From Candidatus Aenigmatarchaeota archaeon (GTDB lineage Archaea; Aenigmatarchaeota; Aenigmatarchaeia; GW2011-AR5), in the NCBI GenBank assembly GCA_016187335.1, contig JACPJW010000001.1, positions 316,547 through 380,546 on the forward strand: a stretch of 64,000 nucleotides of DNA. The letters run 5' to 3'. The notes below the pieces were generated by a model. That model saw nothing but the letters and a program-made list of their open reading frames with translations, was not told where the DNA came from and made no database searches. The position numbers and the translations under genes are program-made. Numbering within the stretch: the stretch's first letter is position 1; each line of letters opens with the position of its first letter. This document shows, piece by piece, positions 51,497 through 59,448 of the stretch.

Positions 51497-52465
51497 ATGT
51501 CGGAAATCAGGAAACGCCTTAAAAAGCTTGACGAGCTTGAAGGGAAAGTGGACTCAGTGCTTGTTATAAACAGGGAAAGAGACCCTAATTTTTTCTACCT
51601 GACGGGCCTGGACATAACAGGGGCGTTTTATTACGATTTCTCAGAGACGGTCATATTGACAAGCGAGATGGAAGCGGGACGCGCGCGGAAGAGCGGGGCG
51701 AAAAATGTCGTTGTCGTGAAAAAATTCGGGGAATTTCTGGGCAAGGGGCGCACGAGGAAAATAGGCATAGACGCGAAGGGCATTTCATTGTCAGCGTACA
51801 GGAGGCTGAAAATCCGCGGCATTGATATATCAGCTTATTTGTCAAAAATGCGCGCCGTCAAAAGCAGAGGCGAAATAAAAAACATAAAGGAAGCGTGCAA
51901 AATTGCTGCAAGAATCATGGAAAAAGCCGTCGGTGAAATCAGCCCGAAAATCACTGAATGGGAGCTTAAGTCAGTGATAGAATGCGGAATGCTGAAAAAA
52001 GGCGTGGAGCCTTCGTTCCCGACGATAGTGGAAACCGCTGAAAACATATCGCCGCACCATGCACCCGGAAACAGAAAGCTGAAAGAGCCCGTCCTGATAG
52101 ATTTAGGCGTGCGGTACAATGGCTATTGCTCTGACATAACAAGAACGGTGGGCAGCAGTTTTGAAAATATCATAGAAAAGGTCTTTGCCGAGGTTGAAGA
52201 AGAACTGAAGCCCGGGGCAGCTGCTGCAGATATCGACAAAAAAGCGCGGCAGGTTATGGGAAAATATTCCAGGCATTTCCTGCACAGCCTGGGCCACGGC
52301 ATAGGCATAGAAGTTCACGAAAATCCCTCCCTGTCAAAGGCAAGCAATGACGTAATGAAGGCTGGCATGACGTTTACCATAGAACCGGGCATCTACATCA
52401 AAGGCGGCATGAGGCATGAAGAGGATTATATTCTCACCGAAAGAGGAGCGGTAAAGCTGACATAG
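51497..52465 (+). CDS. M24-family metallopeptidase (Xaa-Pro aminopeptidase-like)
   Basis: 322 residues. Metal ligands in the pita-bread fold: LIDLGVRYNGYCSDITRT (two Asp), HSLGHGIGIEVHENP (His), FTIEPGIY (Glu) and RHEEDYILTERG (Glu). The N-terminal domain is a short creatinase-like fold. It removes an N-terminal residue before proline, or acts on another dipeptide. It lies in the dnaG transcription unit with a four-base gap. Confidence 0.9.
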   Translation: MSEIRKRLKKLDELEGKVDSVLVINRERDPNFFYLTGLDITGAFYYDFSETVILTSEMEAGRARKSGAKNVVVVKKFGEFLGKGRTRKIGIDAKGISLSAYRRLKIRGIDISAYLSKMRAVKSRGEIKNIKEACKIAARIMEKAVGEISPKITEWELKSVIECGMLKKGVEPSFPTIVETAENISPHHAPGNRKLKEPVLIDLGVRYNGYCSDITRTVGSSFENIIEKVFAEVEEELKPGAAAADIDKKARQVMGKYSRHFLHSLGHGIGIEVHENPSLSKASNDVMKAGMTFTIEPGIYIKGGMRHEEDYILTERGAVKLT

Positions 52466-52570
52466 TCCAGATTACGGGATAAGCCACGCGGTTCCATTTT
52501 GATAAAGAAAATAGAAAGAGATGCGTAGTAGAGAAGAGAAAGTCACGGAGCAGCTTAATCATTTCCCTTC

Positions 52571-52717
52571 TCAGTCGTCAAGCAGTTCGGGCCTTATTTT
52601 TGCAGCTTTCTTGACGTACACCACATCGCCGCATTTTCCGCATTGAATTTCCAGGAATTTTATCGTTTCCATCCTGACGTTCATTTCTTTGCCGCAACAT
52701 TGCGGTAAATCGTTCAT
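52571..52717 (-). CDS. 48-residue zinc-ribbon protein
   Basis: Reads MNDLPQCCGKEMNVRMETIK, then an IQCGKCGDVVYV stretch. CC near the N-terminus and CGKC later give four zinc cysteines. GAGGTGATTATA before the ATG is a strong ribosome binding site, supporting a real gene. No family name; such mini-ribbons often act as adaptors or in nucleic-acid contacts. Confidence 0.62.
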   Translation of the reverse strand: MNDLPQCCGKEMNVRMETIKFLEIQCGKCGDVVYVKKAAKIRPELLDD

Positions 52718-52976
52718 TATAATCACCTCTAAGCTTTTGCATATACCAAACAGAAGAAATAAAATTCAGGTCATCTTTCAGAAGAAGAAAAGAATCATCC
52801 CTTATCAGCGCTTCATTGTAGATGTAAAGCTAATCAAATTGGTTCTGACGTTATACCAGTGCTGATTAGGGCTCATAGAGCATACGACCTGTTAGACTAC
52901 TTTATCCTAATTATCCTAAGGAGGGAAAGAATATAAATGCTTTTTGGTGCTGGCGGAGTGGGAAATCAGAAGAATT
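52718..52976. other. non-coding gap with TATA-like element
   Basis: 259 bp with no gene seen. It contains a duplicated TATCCTAA (about 52901-52918) and AATATAAATGC near 52930, a TATA-like sequence matching that between hjc and the CBS gene. If used on the plus strand it would make a transcript antisense to the gene at 52977-53495. Confidence 0.35.
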
Positions 52977-53495
52977 TTAGCTTATGAAAACTGTCTGCTC
53001 CCCTTTACCGTGAAGCGACCATGTTGATCCGTCTTCATCAACGGTGTAGATATGAGGCACGGATCTAGAACCATGGTAAGAAACATCTCTTATCTGATGC
53101 CTATAAGGGAATAGTGCTCTAGGAGAGACTATTGATAAATTCGCTTCCGGAAAACGGGCTTGGCCAACCCTTCGTAAATTAAGAACACCCCAGTATAGGT
53201 CCCCTTGTTTGATAAACCAAAATTCTCCTTCTGCAGCAGCATGGCTTAGTGGGTTACTAAGCCACAAAGTTCCCCTGCCACTTTTTTCCATTTCGCGGTA
53301 TTTTTCAGATGACCCAAGTCCTTCTTCCAGAACATCAACACCATAAACGTTCCACCCCATCATTTTTTGCACTCTTTCAACTGGATAATAAGACACATTA
53401 TCTAAATCTATTACAGCAAAATTTCCAGAAGTTTTTGATTTCCTAAGAATTCTATCGGAGGTTTCAGTCACTGATTCTTGTCTGTCTATAGACAT
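52977..53495 (-). CDS. hypothetical protein
   Basis: 172 residues, AT-richer than its neighbours. NFAVIDLDNVSYYPVERVQK near residue 25 looks like a helix-strand start; a later part is WFIKQGDLYWGVLNLRRVGQ. No membrane segment or known motif. CATTTAAAG lies 19-27 nt before the start, giving a leaderless mRNA. No function assigned. Confidence 0.5.
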   Translation of the reverse strand: MSIDRQESVTETSDRILRKSKTSGNFAVIDLDNVSYYPVERVQKMMGWNVYGVDVLEEGLGSSEKYREMEKSGRGTLWLSNPLSHAAAEGEFWFIKQGDLYWGVLNLRRVGQARFPEANLSIVSPRALFPYRHQIRDVSYHGSRSVPHIYTVDEDGSTWSLHGKGEQTVFIS

Positions 53496-53539
53496 GATTA
53501 AAGAATTGTTATAATCTTTAAATGTTTGTTTTCCGCAGG

Positions 53540-54703
53540 TTAATTCACAGCAACCTTCCCGTTCTCCAGCAGTGCCGCGGAGCGGCCGTTAGCATAAGTC
53601 ACTTCCACATTCACGCCCTTGTGCGTTATGAAGTCCCAGTGCAGCGCCGACGAGTTTGCGCCGCCGTAAGCCTTGTCCTTGTTCATGCCTATTGCAACAT
53701 GGATTGTGCCGCCGATTTTCTCGTCCGTGAGCAGGTAGCCGATTATCCTGTCTATGAGCGGGTTAAGGCCGATTCCAAGTTCAGCAAAATGCGTAGTCCT
53801 GATTTCCTTCTCGTTTTTCTTGTCAATAGCGATGAAATGCTTTATCGTGTTCTTCAGCAGCGCCTCGTTTTTTTCCGCGGTTGTTTTTTGTAAATTCAAT
53901 TTTCCTTTTTCAAAAACTAAGCGGATATTCTCAATCATCTTCCCGGTAAGCACGTCCGTGCGCTTCGGAGAAACAAGGATGCCGCCGCCCTCAGTTTCCA
54001 GCGCCGTCGTGAAAACCTCGCCGTCAGGCAAATTCAGGCCTATGTCCTTCTGTCTTATGTCGTCATCATCTATCAAGCCGTCAGCAATCTTTATTTTCCT
54101 GTTCGCCATCCTCAGGGTAAGGTTCGTTCCGTATTCGTCTGTTATGTGGACAAATTTAGCGCCTGCAAGGGTCTTTTTTATTATTTTTGCAGGCTCGTAA
54201 AGTTTTTTTGGCTCAATCAGCATCCCGTCAAAAATAAATTTTTTCAGCAAATTAAAGCTAATCCCGAGCTTTGCCGCCATCTCCTCTGTGGCGAAGCCCG
54301 CATAGCACCACTTTATTTCGTACCCGTCCATTTTTTTGCGGATAGGTCTGTTGCCCTGTATGACTGCGGCGATTTTGTGCTGCGGTATGTTTTCCATTAT
54401 CCTGGGGTCCTTCGGGCTTTCGATGCGCAGGGTGTTGTCCAGTGCCTCAACCATTTTCATGCCCAGCTTTGATGTCCTGCCGAGGTATTTTTCAGGCACG
54501 TGCTCGTATACGGCTTTTGTATAGTCATCGCTGGTTGTTGTAAATGAAGGCTGGACCCCTGCCTTCATAGCTTCTATAGCAATGTTCTCTACAAGATCAT
54601 GTGTATGCAGGCCGGCAGATATGCGCAGCGTTTCGTCTTCCTTCATGTTCATCGATTCAACTATCCGCTTCGCCAGCCTTTTTCTCAGCGGTTTTGAAAG
54701 CAT
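53540..54703 (-). CDS. M29-type aminopeptidase
   Basis: 387 residues, near the usual length of thermophilic M29 enzymes (about 370-410). Likely metal ligands: ALETEGGGILVSPKR, ELGIGLNPLIDR with Glu, GGTIHVAIGMNKDKAYGGANSSALHWDFI (His, His-x-Asp). These are the final M29 motifs. It is a broad-specificity metal aminopeptidase. A divergent shorter relative starts at 54737, with only 33 bp between the starts. Confidence 0.82.
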   Translation of the reverse strand: MLSKPLRKRLAKRIVESMNMKEDETLRISAGLHTHDLVENIAIEAMKAGVQPSFTTTSDDYTKAVYEHVPEKYLGRTSKLGMKMVEALDNTLRIESPKDPRIMENIPQHKIAAVIQGNRPIRKKMDGYEIKWCYAGFATEEMAAKLGISFNLLKKFIFDGMLIEPKKLYEPAKIIKKTLAGAKFVHITDEYGTNLTLRMANRKIKIADGLIDDDDIRQKDIGLNLPDGEVFTTALETEGGGILVSPKRTDVLTGKMIENIRLVFEKGKLNLQKTTAEKNEALLKNTIKHFIAIDKKNEKEIRTTHFAELGIGLNPLIDRIIGYLLTDEKIGGTIHVAIGMNKDKAYGGANSSALHWDFITHKGVNVEVTYANGRSAALLENGKVAVN

Positions 54704-54736
54704 GCTTTTTAATTATCGTTCTAGAATATTAAGGTT

Positions 54737-55633
54737 ATGTCTCTGAGGAGCGCATTGCTGTATTCGCTTAAAATCAAACGGAAGGATAGGATTCTGGTTC
54801 TGTATGATAAAAAACCCGGATTAGCCCGTATGTTTTCTTCTGCATTGAAAGGATTTTCCGTTTCCATTGAAAAAATGAAACCCACGGGACAGCATGGGAA
54901 AGAGCCTGAAAAGCGCATCGCTGAGAAAATGAAAAAAAGCGATGTCGTTATAGCTTTAACAACCTTTTCACTTACGCATACAGCTGCTGTCAGGAACGCA
55001 AAAAAAACGAGGATAGCCTCGATGCCCGGCTTTGAAAGGAAAATGATGGGCGCCATGCTGATCAATTACGAAAAGCTGAAGAAAGACACCATGAGGCTTT
55101 CAGGAATCTTGGAAAAAGGCAGCATAGTGAAGGTGATAACGCCTTCAGGGACAGAAGCTGAATTTTCCATAAAAGGATGCAAAATAAACCCCAGCTACGG
55201 CATTGTGGAAAAGGACCACGTAGTGAACCTGCCCGATGGCGAAGTGTACCTGCCGCCGAAAAGCATGAACGGCGTGCTTGTTTTTGACTCATATGGTAAG
55301 CAGATAAGAAAGCCCACAAGGCTGGTCATCAGGAATAACAGCATCGCCGATTTTGAAAAGAGCAGCTCCGGCAATTTCATGAAAAAAATCCTTCCCAAGA
55401 AAAGTGACCGTTTTGTTGCAGAGTTCGGCGTAGGCACTAACAGTGCGGCAAGAATTATTGGCAATGTTCTGGAAGACGAAAAAGTCCTCGGCACATGCCA
55501 CGTAGCCTTTGGAAACAACCTGGGATTCGGCGGCACGAACAGAAGCAGCGTGCATATAGACGTCATTTTTCACAACCCGACGATATGGGCTGACAAAAAG
55601 CTCATAATGAAAGAGGGAAAACCGTTGTGGTAA
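54737..55633 (+). CDS. shortened M29-like aminopeptidase paralogue
   Basis: 298 residues. The C-terminal part keeps VNLPDGEVYLPP, AEFGVGTNSAARIIGNVLEDEK and TCHVAFGNNLGFGGTNRSSVHIDVI, matching the 53540-54703 protein motif for motif (Glu, His, His-x-Asp). The N-terminal domain is about 90 residues shorter. It may be a distinct subfamily or subunit. The two genes share a 33-bp divergent promoter region. Confidence 0.75.
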   Translation: MSLRSALLYSLKIKRKDRILVLYDKKPGLARMFSSALKGFSVSIEKMKPTGQHGKEPEKRIAEKMKKSDVVIALTTFSLTHTAAVRNAKKTRIASMPGFERKMMGAMLINYEKLKKDTMRLSGILEKGSIVKVITPSGTEAEFSIKGCKINPSYGIVEKDHVVNLPDGEVYLPPKSMNGVLVFDSYGKQIRKPTRLVIRNNSIADFEKSSSGNFMKKILPKKSDRFVAEFGVGTNSAARIIGNVLEDEKVLGTCHVAFGNNLGFGGTNRSSVHIDVIFHNPTIWADKKLIMKEGKPLW

Positions 55634-55697
55634 GCAAAGTCCTGCGGCATCCGAAACGTTTATGAGAATTGGCTTTAACTATTTCTTGCGTGTTGGC

Positions 55698-57062
55698 ATG
55701 GAAGACATTTCCCACATATTCCGCTCTTATGATGTCCGCGGCATCTACGGAAAGGACATAGACGAAGAAGTGATGAAAAGAATAGGCAACGCTTTTTCAG
55801 ATTTTTCTAAAAACGCCGTCATCGGAAGAGATATGCGCTTATCAAGCAGGGGCTTATCAAAAGCATTTGCAGAAGGATTGACCGACGCCGGCGCCAGCGT
55901 TACCGATGTCGGGCTTCTTCCATTGGGGGTTGCCATGTTTCATGCGTGGAGGAGCAAGAAAGATCTGGCTTACATCACTGCATCCCATCTCCCGAAGGAA
56001 TGGAACGGGGTAAAGTTCTTCCACAGCAATGGCCTTGGTTTCCTTGAAAACGAAAACCGCAAGATAAGGAATATTGTCGTAAAAGAAAAGCATTTTCAAA
56101 AACCAAAAGGCAGGGCGGTCGCGGAAAACAGCAGAAAAATAATCCATGATTATGTTTCTTATCTGGCTAAAAAAATGAAGGCAGAAAGGAAGGCACGCAT
56201 TGCAATGGATTTCGGCAACGGCGCCGCAGCTTTGGCGGGGCACTGGCTGTTCAGGAAGTGCGGCTTTGAGGTTGTGCCTGTTTTTGAAAAACTTGACGGC
56301 ACATTCCCGAGCAGAGATCCCGAGCCGCAGGAAGATGATTTGCTGCAGCTAAAAAAAACAATAGAAAGCAATAAATGCGACTTGGGAATTGCCTACGACG
56401 GCGACGGCGACAGGATGCTTTTAGTGAGCAATGATGGCAGGAAATTAAGCGCCGAGCAGGCATCGTACCTGATATTAAGCGAACTTCTAAAAAAACAAAA
56501 AGGCCCGATAGTCGCTAACATTGAATGCACAAGGCTTGTTGACCATATAGCAGGAAAATTCTCCAGGAAGGTCAGGAGAATACCCGTCGGGCACACCTTC
56601 CTTGTCAGCGAAACAAGGAAAAGCAGGGCATGTTTCGGCTTGGAAACTTCGGGGCATTACATTATACCTTCCGTCCTTCCCTTTGACGATGCGCTGGCAG
56701 TGAGCCTTTATGCTGCTTGCGCCTTATCGAAGAAAGAAAAATCAGCCGGCGAAATAATAGATGAGCTTCCTAAATACTATTTTGAGCGTGTCAGCATGGA
56801 ATGCAGCGACAAAAAGAAGTTTTTAGTTATTGATAGATTGAGAAAAAAATTCAAGGAGCAGTATAAAAAAGTTATGGCAATAGATGGCGTAAGGATTGAC
56901 TTTCCTTACGGATGGGTGCTGATAAGGGCTTCAAACACGTCGCCGATGATCAGGATGACGGTGGAAGCCGGCAGCAGCAGCGGTTTGGAAAAACTGAAAG
57001 CGGAATTCCTTGGAATGCTGCAGAAAGAAACAGGAAAAACAGGGATGATAAAAAATGATTGA
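55698..57062 (+). CDS. phosphomannomutase/phosphoglucomutase family
   Basis: 454 residues from the ATG at 55698 (MEDISHIFRSYDVRGIYGKD). The phosphoserine loop reads ITASHLPKEWNG, with Leu where Asn is usual in TASHNP; the Ser is kept. Metal loop AYDGDGDRM, sugar-binding GLETSGHYI and phosphate-binding RASNTSPMIR are normal. It moves phosphate between C6 and C1 of mannose or glucose, feeding nucleotide-sugar synthesis. The next gene, a nucleotidyltransferase, overlaps by eight bases. Confidence 0.9.
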   Translation: MEDISHIFRSYDVRGIYGKDIDEEVMKRIGNAFSDFSKNAVIGRDMRLSSRGLSKAFAEGLTDAGASVTDVGLLPLGVAMFHAWRSKKDLAYITASHLPKEWNGVKFFHSNGLGFLENENRKIRNIVVKEKHFQKPKGRAVAENSRKIIHDYVSYLAKKMKAERKARIAMDFGNGAAALAGHWLFRKCGFEVVPVFEKLDGTFPSRDPEPQEDDLLQLKKTIESNKCDLGIAYDGDGDRMLLVSNDGRKLSAEQASYLILSELLKKQKGPIVANIECTRLVDHIAGKFSRKVRRIPVGHTFLVSETRKSRACFGLETSGHYIIPSVLPFDDALAVSLYAACALSKKEKSAGEIIDELPKYYFERVSMECSDKKKFLVIDRLRKKFKEQYKKVMAIDGVRIDFPYGWVLIRASNTSPMIRMTVEAGSSSGLEKLKAEFLGMLQKETGKTGMIKND

Positions 57063-57702
57063 GGCAATAATCCTTGCAGGCGGGATGGGCAAGAGGATGA
57101 GGCCTGTTACCGAAGACATCCCGAAATGCCTGGTTCCCCTGAACGGGCGCCCCCTGCTTGATTATCAGTTGGAGCGCCTGAGAAAATACGGCGTCAGAAA
57201 AATCATCATAGCATGCGGTTACAAGTGGGAGATGATAAGGCATATCTATGGAAATTCGGTTTTGTACTCGGTTGAGGAAGAGCCGTTAGGCACGGGCGGC
57301 GCGGTGAAAAAAGCAATGGAACTCGTGGACGGCGAAGAATTCCTGGTAATAAACGCCGACGATTTGAGCGACGCGGACCTGGAAGAATTTGTCAAGACAG
57401 GGAGCAACGCCACAGCTGTCGCGCGCTTTCACAGCAGCTTTGGCATAGTGGAAATTGCCGGCGGAAAGATTACAGAATTCAGGGAAAAGCCGCTTCTTCC
57501 TTACTGGGCAAACATGGGCATGCACCTGCTGAACAAAAAAGTTCCTTTCAAGGACAAATGCAGCCTGGAATACGATATCCTACCGCTGCTCGCAAAGCAA
57601 GGCTTATTGAAAGTATACCAGCACCACGGCTTCTGGCGCACGGCGAACACTATCAAGGAGCTGGAAGAACTGGAAGCGTTCCTCAAAGAAAAGACACTAT
57701 GA
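57055..57702 (+). CDS. sugar-1-phosphate nucleotidyltransferase
   Basis: 215 residues. AIILAGGMGKRMRPVTEDIPKCLVPLNGRPL is the signature start (read as G-G-x-G-x-R-x-x-P-x-T and K-x-x-x-P); the metal Asp is in VINADDL; FREKPLLPYWANMGMHLL holds the sugar-binding Glu and Asn. Being coupled to a phosphohexomutase, it likely makes GDP-mannose or UDP/dTDP-glucose for the glycan locus. Confidence 0.87.
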   Translation: MIEAIILAGGMGKRMRPVTEDIPKCLVPLNGRPLLDYQLERLRKYGVRKIIIACGYKWEMIRHIYGNSVLYSVEEEPLGTGGAVKKAMELVDGEEFLVINADDLSDADLEEFVKTGSNATAVARFHSSFGIVEIAGGKITEFREKPLLPYWANMGMHLLNKKVPFKDKCSLEYDILPLLAKQGLLKVYQHHGFWRTANTIKELEELEAFLKEKTL

Positions 57703-58056
57703 AATTTTCCTTATTTCTTCGGCTATTATTTCCAGCGAGTTTTTGTAAGAATGGACTTTTCCTACGACAGCAATCTTGTTGCCGCGCTTCAGATTATAAT
57801 AAGTCTCGTTGGCGCTGTTCTTGAACACAACAACGCGGAAGTCCTTGTCCTCAAGGGTTATGAAAATGTTGCCGTCCTTTATCGCAAGGGATTTTATAGT
57901 GCTGTTCAATGAAACTTCCTTTCCAAGATACGTGTCATCAATGACGGCCGCCGTTGTTTCCAGAGGCTTCATGCCTTCCGTAACAAAGAATAGCGCGGCA
58001 ATTCCGATGACTGTGAATGCGAGCGATATTCTGGTTATGTTCACTTCAGTTCCCAT
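57697..58056 (-). CDS. membrane-anchored OB-fold protein
   Basis: 119 residues. One N-terminal helix (ISLAFTVIGIAALFFVTEG), then an OB fold (LGKEVSLNSTIKSL, GNIFITLEDKDFRVVVF, GNKIAVVGKVHSY). The sequence resembles the tRNA_anti/BOF type with external domain. It may bind nucleic acid or oligosaccharide outside the membrane. The start overlaps the thpR stop by 16 bases. Confidence 0.68.
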   Translation of the reverse strand: MGTEVNITRISLAFTVIGIAALFFVTEGMKPLETTAAVIDDTYLGKEVSLNSTIKSLAIKDGNIFITLEDKDFRVVVFKNSANETYYNLKRGNKIAVVGKVHSYKNSLEIIAEEIRKIS

Positions 58057-58577
58057 GCCTTGTAGTCCTCGTAAACAGGTCCATTTGAGCTGAGAATAGA
58101 TTTCTTCAGCTTTACCTTGTCTACGGTCATCGCGCCGATTTCAACGTTCTGGCTGTTCTTTAAAAAATCCATCAATTGCTCCTTCCCCCTGACAGACCTT
58201 ACCCTTGCCAGGGTCAGGTGCGGTGTTATGTCACGTTCTTTTTCAAAAGGCGGGCACAGGGCTTGTTCAACGGCGTGCTGCAATGCATGCAGTTCCGGCG
58301 CGCCGAGCCAGACAACCCGTATGTAGCTAAGCGAAGGGAAAGCGCCCAGCCCCTTTACGGAAATCTCAAAAGGCTGCCAGTCTTTCAGTAAATCACCGAT
58401 GACGTTTTTTACGTAAGATATCTGGTCATCACTTGCTTCTCCAAGGAATTTCATTGTGAAATGCAGGTTCTCTTCTTCCACTAACTTCACATCAGCTACC
58501 TCGTTCAGTTGTTTTTGGATTTCCAGAGCAGCTGGTTTTAGTGCTTCATCCAGGTCAACAGCCAGAAAGCAGCGCAT
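58041..58577 (-). CDS. thpR: RNA 2',3'-cyclic phosphodiesterase
   Basis: 178 residues. MRCFLAVDLDEALK is the family start; the two HxTx motifs are LHFTMKFLG and PHLTLARVR. It hydrolyses 2',3'-cyclic phosphate ends or, in reverse, ligates 2'-5' RNA. A TTTTAAATA box lies upstream at leaderless distance. A different 2H phosphoesterase is encoded at 15059-15580. Confidence 0.92.
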   Translation of the reverse strand: MRCFLAVDLDEALKPAALEIQKQLNEVADVKLVEEENLHFTMKFLGEASDDQISYVKNVIGDLLKDWQPFEISVKGLGAFPSLSYIRVVWLGAPELHALQHAVEQALCPPFEKERDITPHLTLARVRSVRGKEQLMDFLKNSQNVEIGAMTVDKVKLKKSILSSNGPVYEDYKAWELK

Positions 58578-58724
58578 GTTTTAAGTATTGGGAAGCGATA
58601 TTTAAAAGTAAACAAGAAAAATGAGAGACGTGAGGGTAATTCCCGCAGCCTGCAAAATTCTTCGTTTTCTGGCGGTTTTGGCAGCAAAAACCTTTTAGTA
58701 TACAGTCGTACAAAGTATTTTTCA

Positions 58725-59030
58725 ATGGGAAGGAAAAAAGGCTTTGATAATCGGAAAATAGTGGCCATAGTGGGTGTGTTAGTCAGTAATCCGGACGGCT
58801 TATGGCTCAGGAACATAGCAAGAGAGACTAAACTACATCCATTGACTGTTTCTAAGTATCTGGATACGGTTCTGAGACCTCTGGTCGAAGAAACAAGCCT
58901 CAGGAGCGAGAAAAAGCCAATCTTGCGCGTGATTAAACTCAAGCCGTTTGTCCTTGAAAAGATGCAGGAAGGCCGGAACATACAGCAGATTCTTCGCATG
59001 CTCAAGCTTATGGAAAGCGTGAGAGAATAG
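58725..59030 (+). CDS. winged-helix DNA-binding protein
   Basis: 101 residues. GLWLRNIARETKLHPLTVSKYLDTVLRPLV is a clear helix-turn-helix with recognition helix, followed by a basic wing and a C-terminal helix (IQQILRMLKLMESV) that may dimerise. It lies directly before the GTGAA/TTCAC repeat array, so it is a candidate binder of it. It starts with ATG about 30 nt after a TTTTAGTATA box. Confidence 0.72.
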   Translation: MGRKKGFDNRKIVAIVGVLVSNPDGLWLRNIARETKLHPLTVSKYLDTVLRPLVEETSLRSEKKPILRVIKLKPFVLEKMQEGRNIQQILRMLKLMESVRE

Positions 59031-59053
59031 GAAAAGCAAGAAAATCTTGTTCT

Positions 59054-59070
59054 AAGACAGCTATTGTCTT
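59054..59070 (+). terminator. possible hairpin terminator after the winged-helix gene
   Basis: AAGACA and TGTCTT form a 6-bp stem with a 5-nt loop, followed by TTCGAGTTTT. Placed 24 bp after the stop at 59030. Archaeal termination usually needs only a T tract, so the call is weak. Confidence 0.35.
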
Positions 59071-59085
59071 TTCGAGTTTTAGCCC

Positions 59086-59434
59086 TTCACGTGAACTTCA
59101 CGGCAACTTCATGAACATCTCCGTGAACTTGATGAACTCTTCGTGAAGGTCTGTGAATACTAAAAATTTTCCCTCACAAAATTCACTTTCTAGAATTATC
59201 AAACTCACATTCTACGTATTTACTCTAACTAAAACCCATAATGCTCTTCATAAACCCTTCATATGAACTTCACCAAACCTTCATAAAACCTTCACGAACT
59301 TCACGGTGAATACATATGAAGTTCACGAAAATCACGTGAATTCACGAAGAAAAAAGCCAATTTCTGTGAAGGTTTTAGCCTTTTAGCATGAACAATTTGT
59401 GAACTTCACGAGCAAAAAGCATTTAAGCCGTGAA
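59086..59434. repeat. dense array of GTGAA/TTCAC half-sites upstream of the AAA+ gene
   Basis: Eighteen exact half-sites in about 350 bp: TTCAC at 59086, 59097, 59182, 59269, 59291, 59300, 59322, 59341 and 59405; GTGAA at 59091, 59123, 59143, 59153, 59306, 59336, 59366, 59399 and 59430. Less than one would be expected by chance. Several pair as GTGAACTTCAC (59091, 59399), ATGAACTTCAC (59263), ATGAAGTTCAC (59316) and GTGAATTCAC (59336). Spacing is irregular. The final site lies between the TATA box (59420-59428) and the AAA+ gene start. Confidence 0.85.
59420..59428 (+). promoter_or_regulatory. TATA box of the AAA+ gene, flanked by repeat sites
   Basis: CATTTAAGC, 21-29 nt before the ATG at 59449, giving a leaderless mRNA. 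A GTGAACTTCAC site ends ten bases before it and a GTGAA half-site follows it, so a bound repressor would block TBP or the start point. Confidence 0.55.
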
Positions 59435-59448
59435 GTTAATAGGTTTGC

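Noticed and set aside
52940-53020. tRNA-like stretch (TGGCGGAGTGGGA resembles an A box)
   Set aside because: No matching B box or acceptor stem follows, and the region runs into the coding sequence of the neighbouring gene.
59086-59434. CRISPR-like array
   Set aside because: The repeat unit is only 5-11 bp, irregularly spaced, with no uniform spacers and no cas genes nearby.
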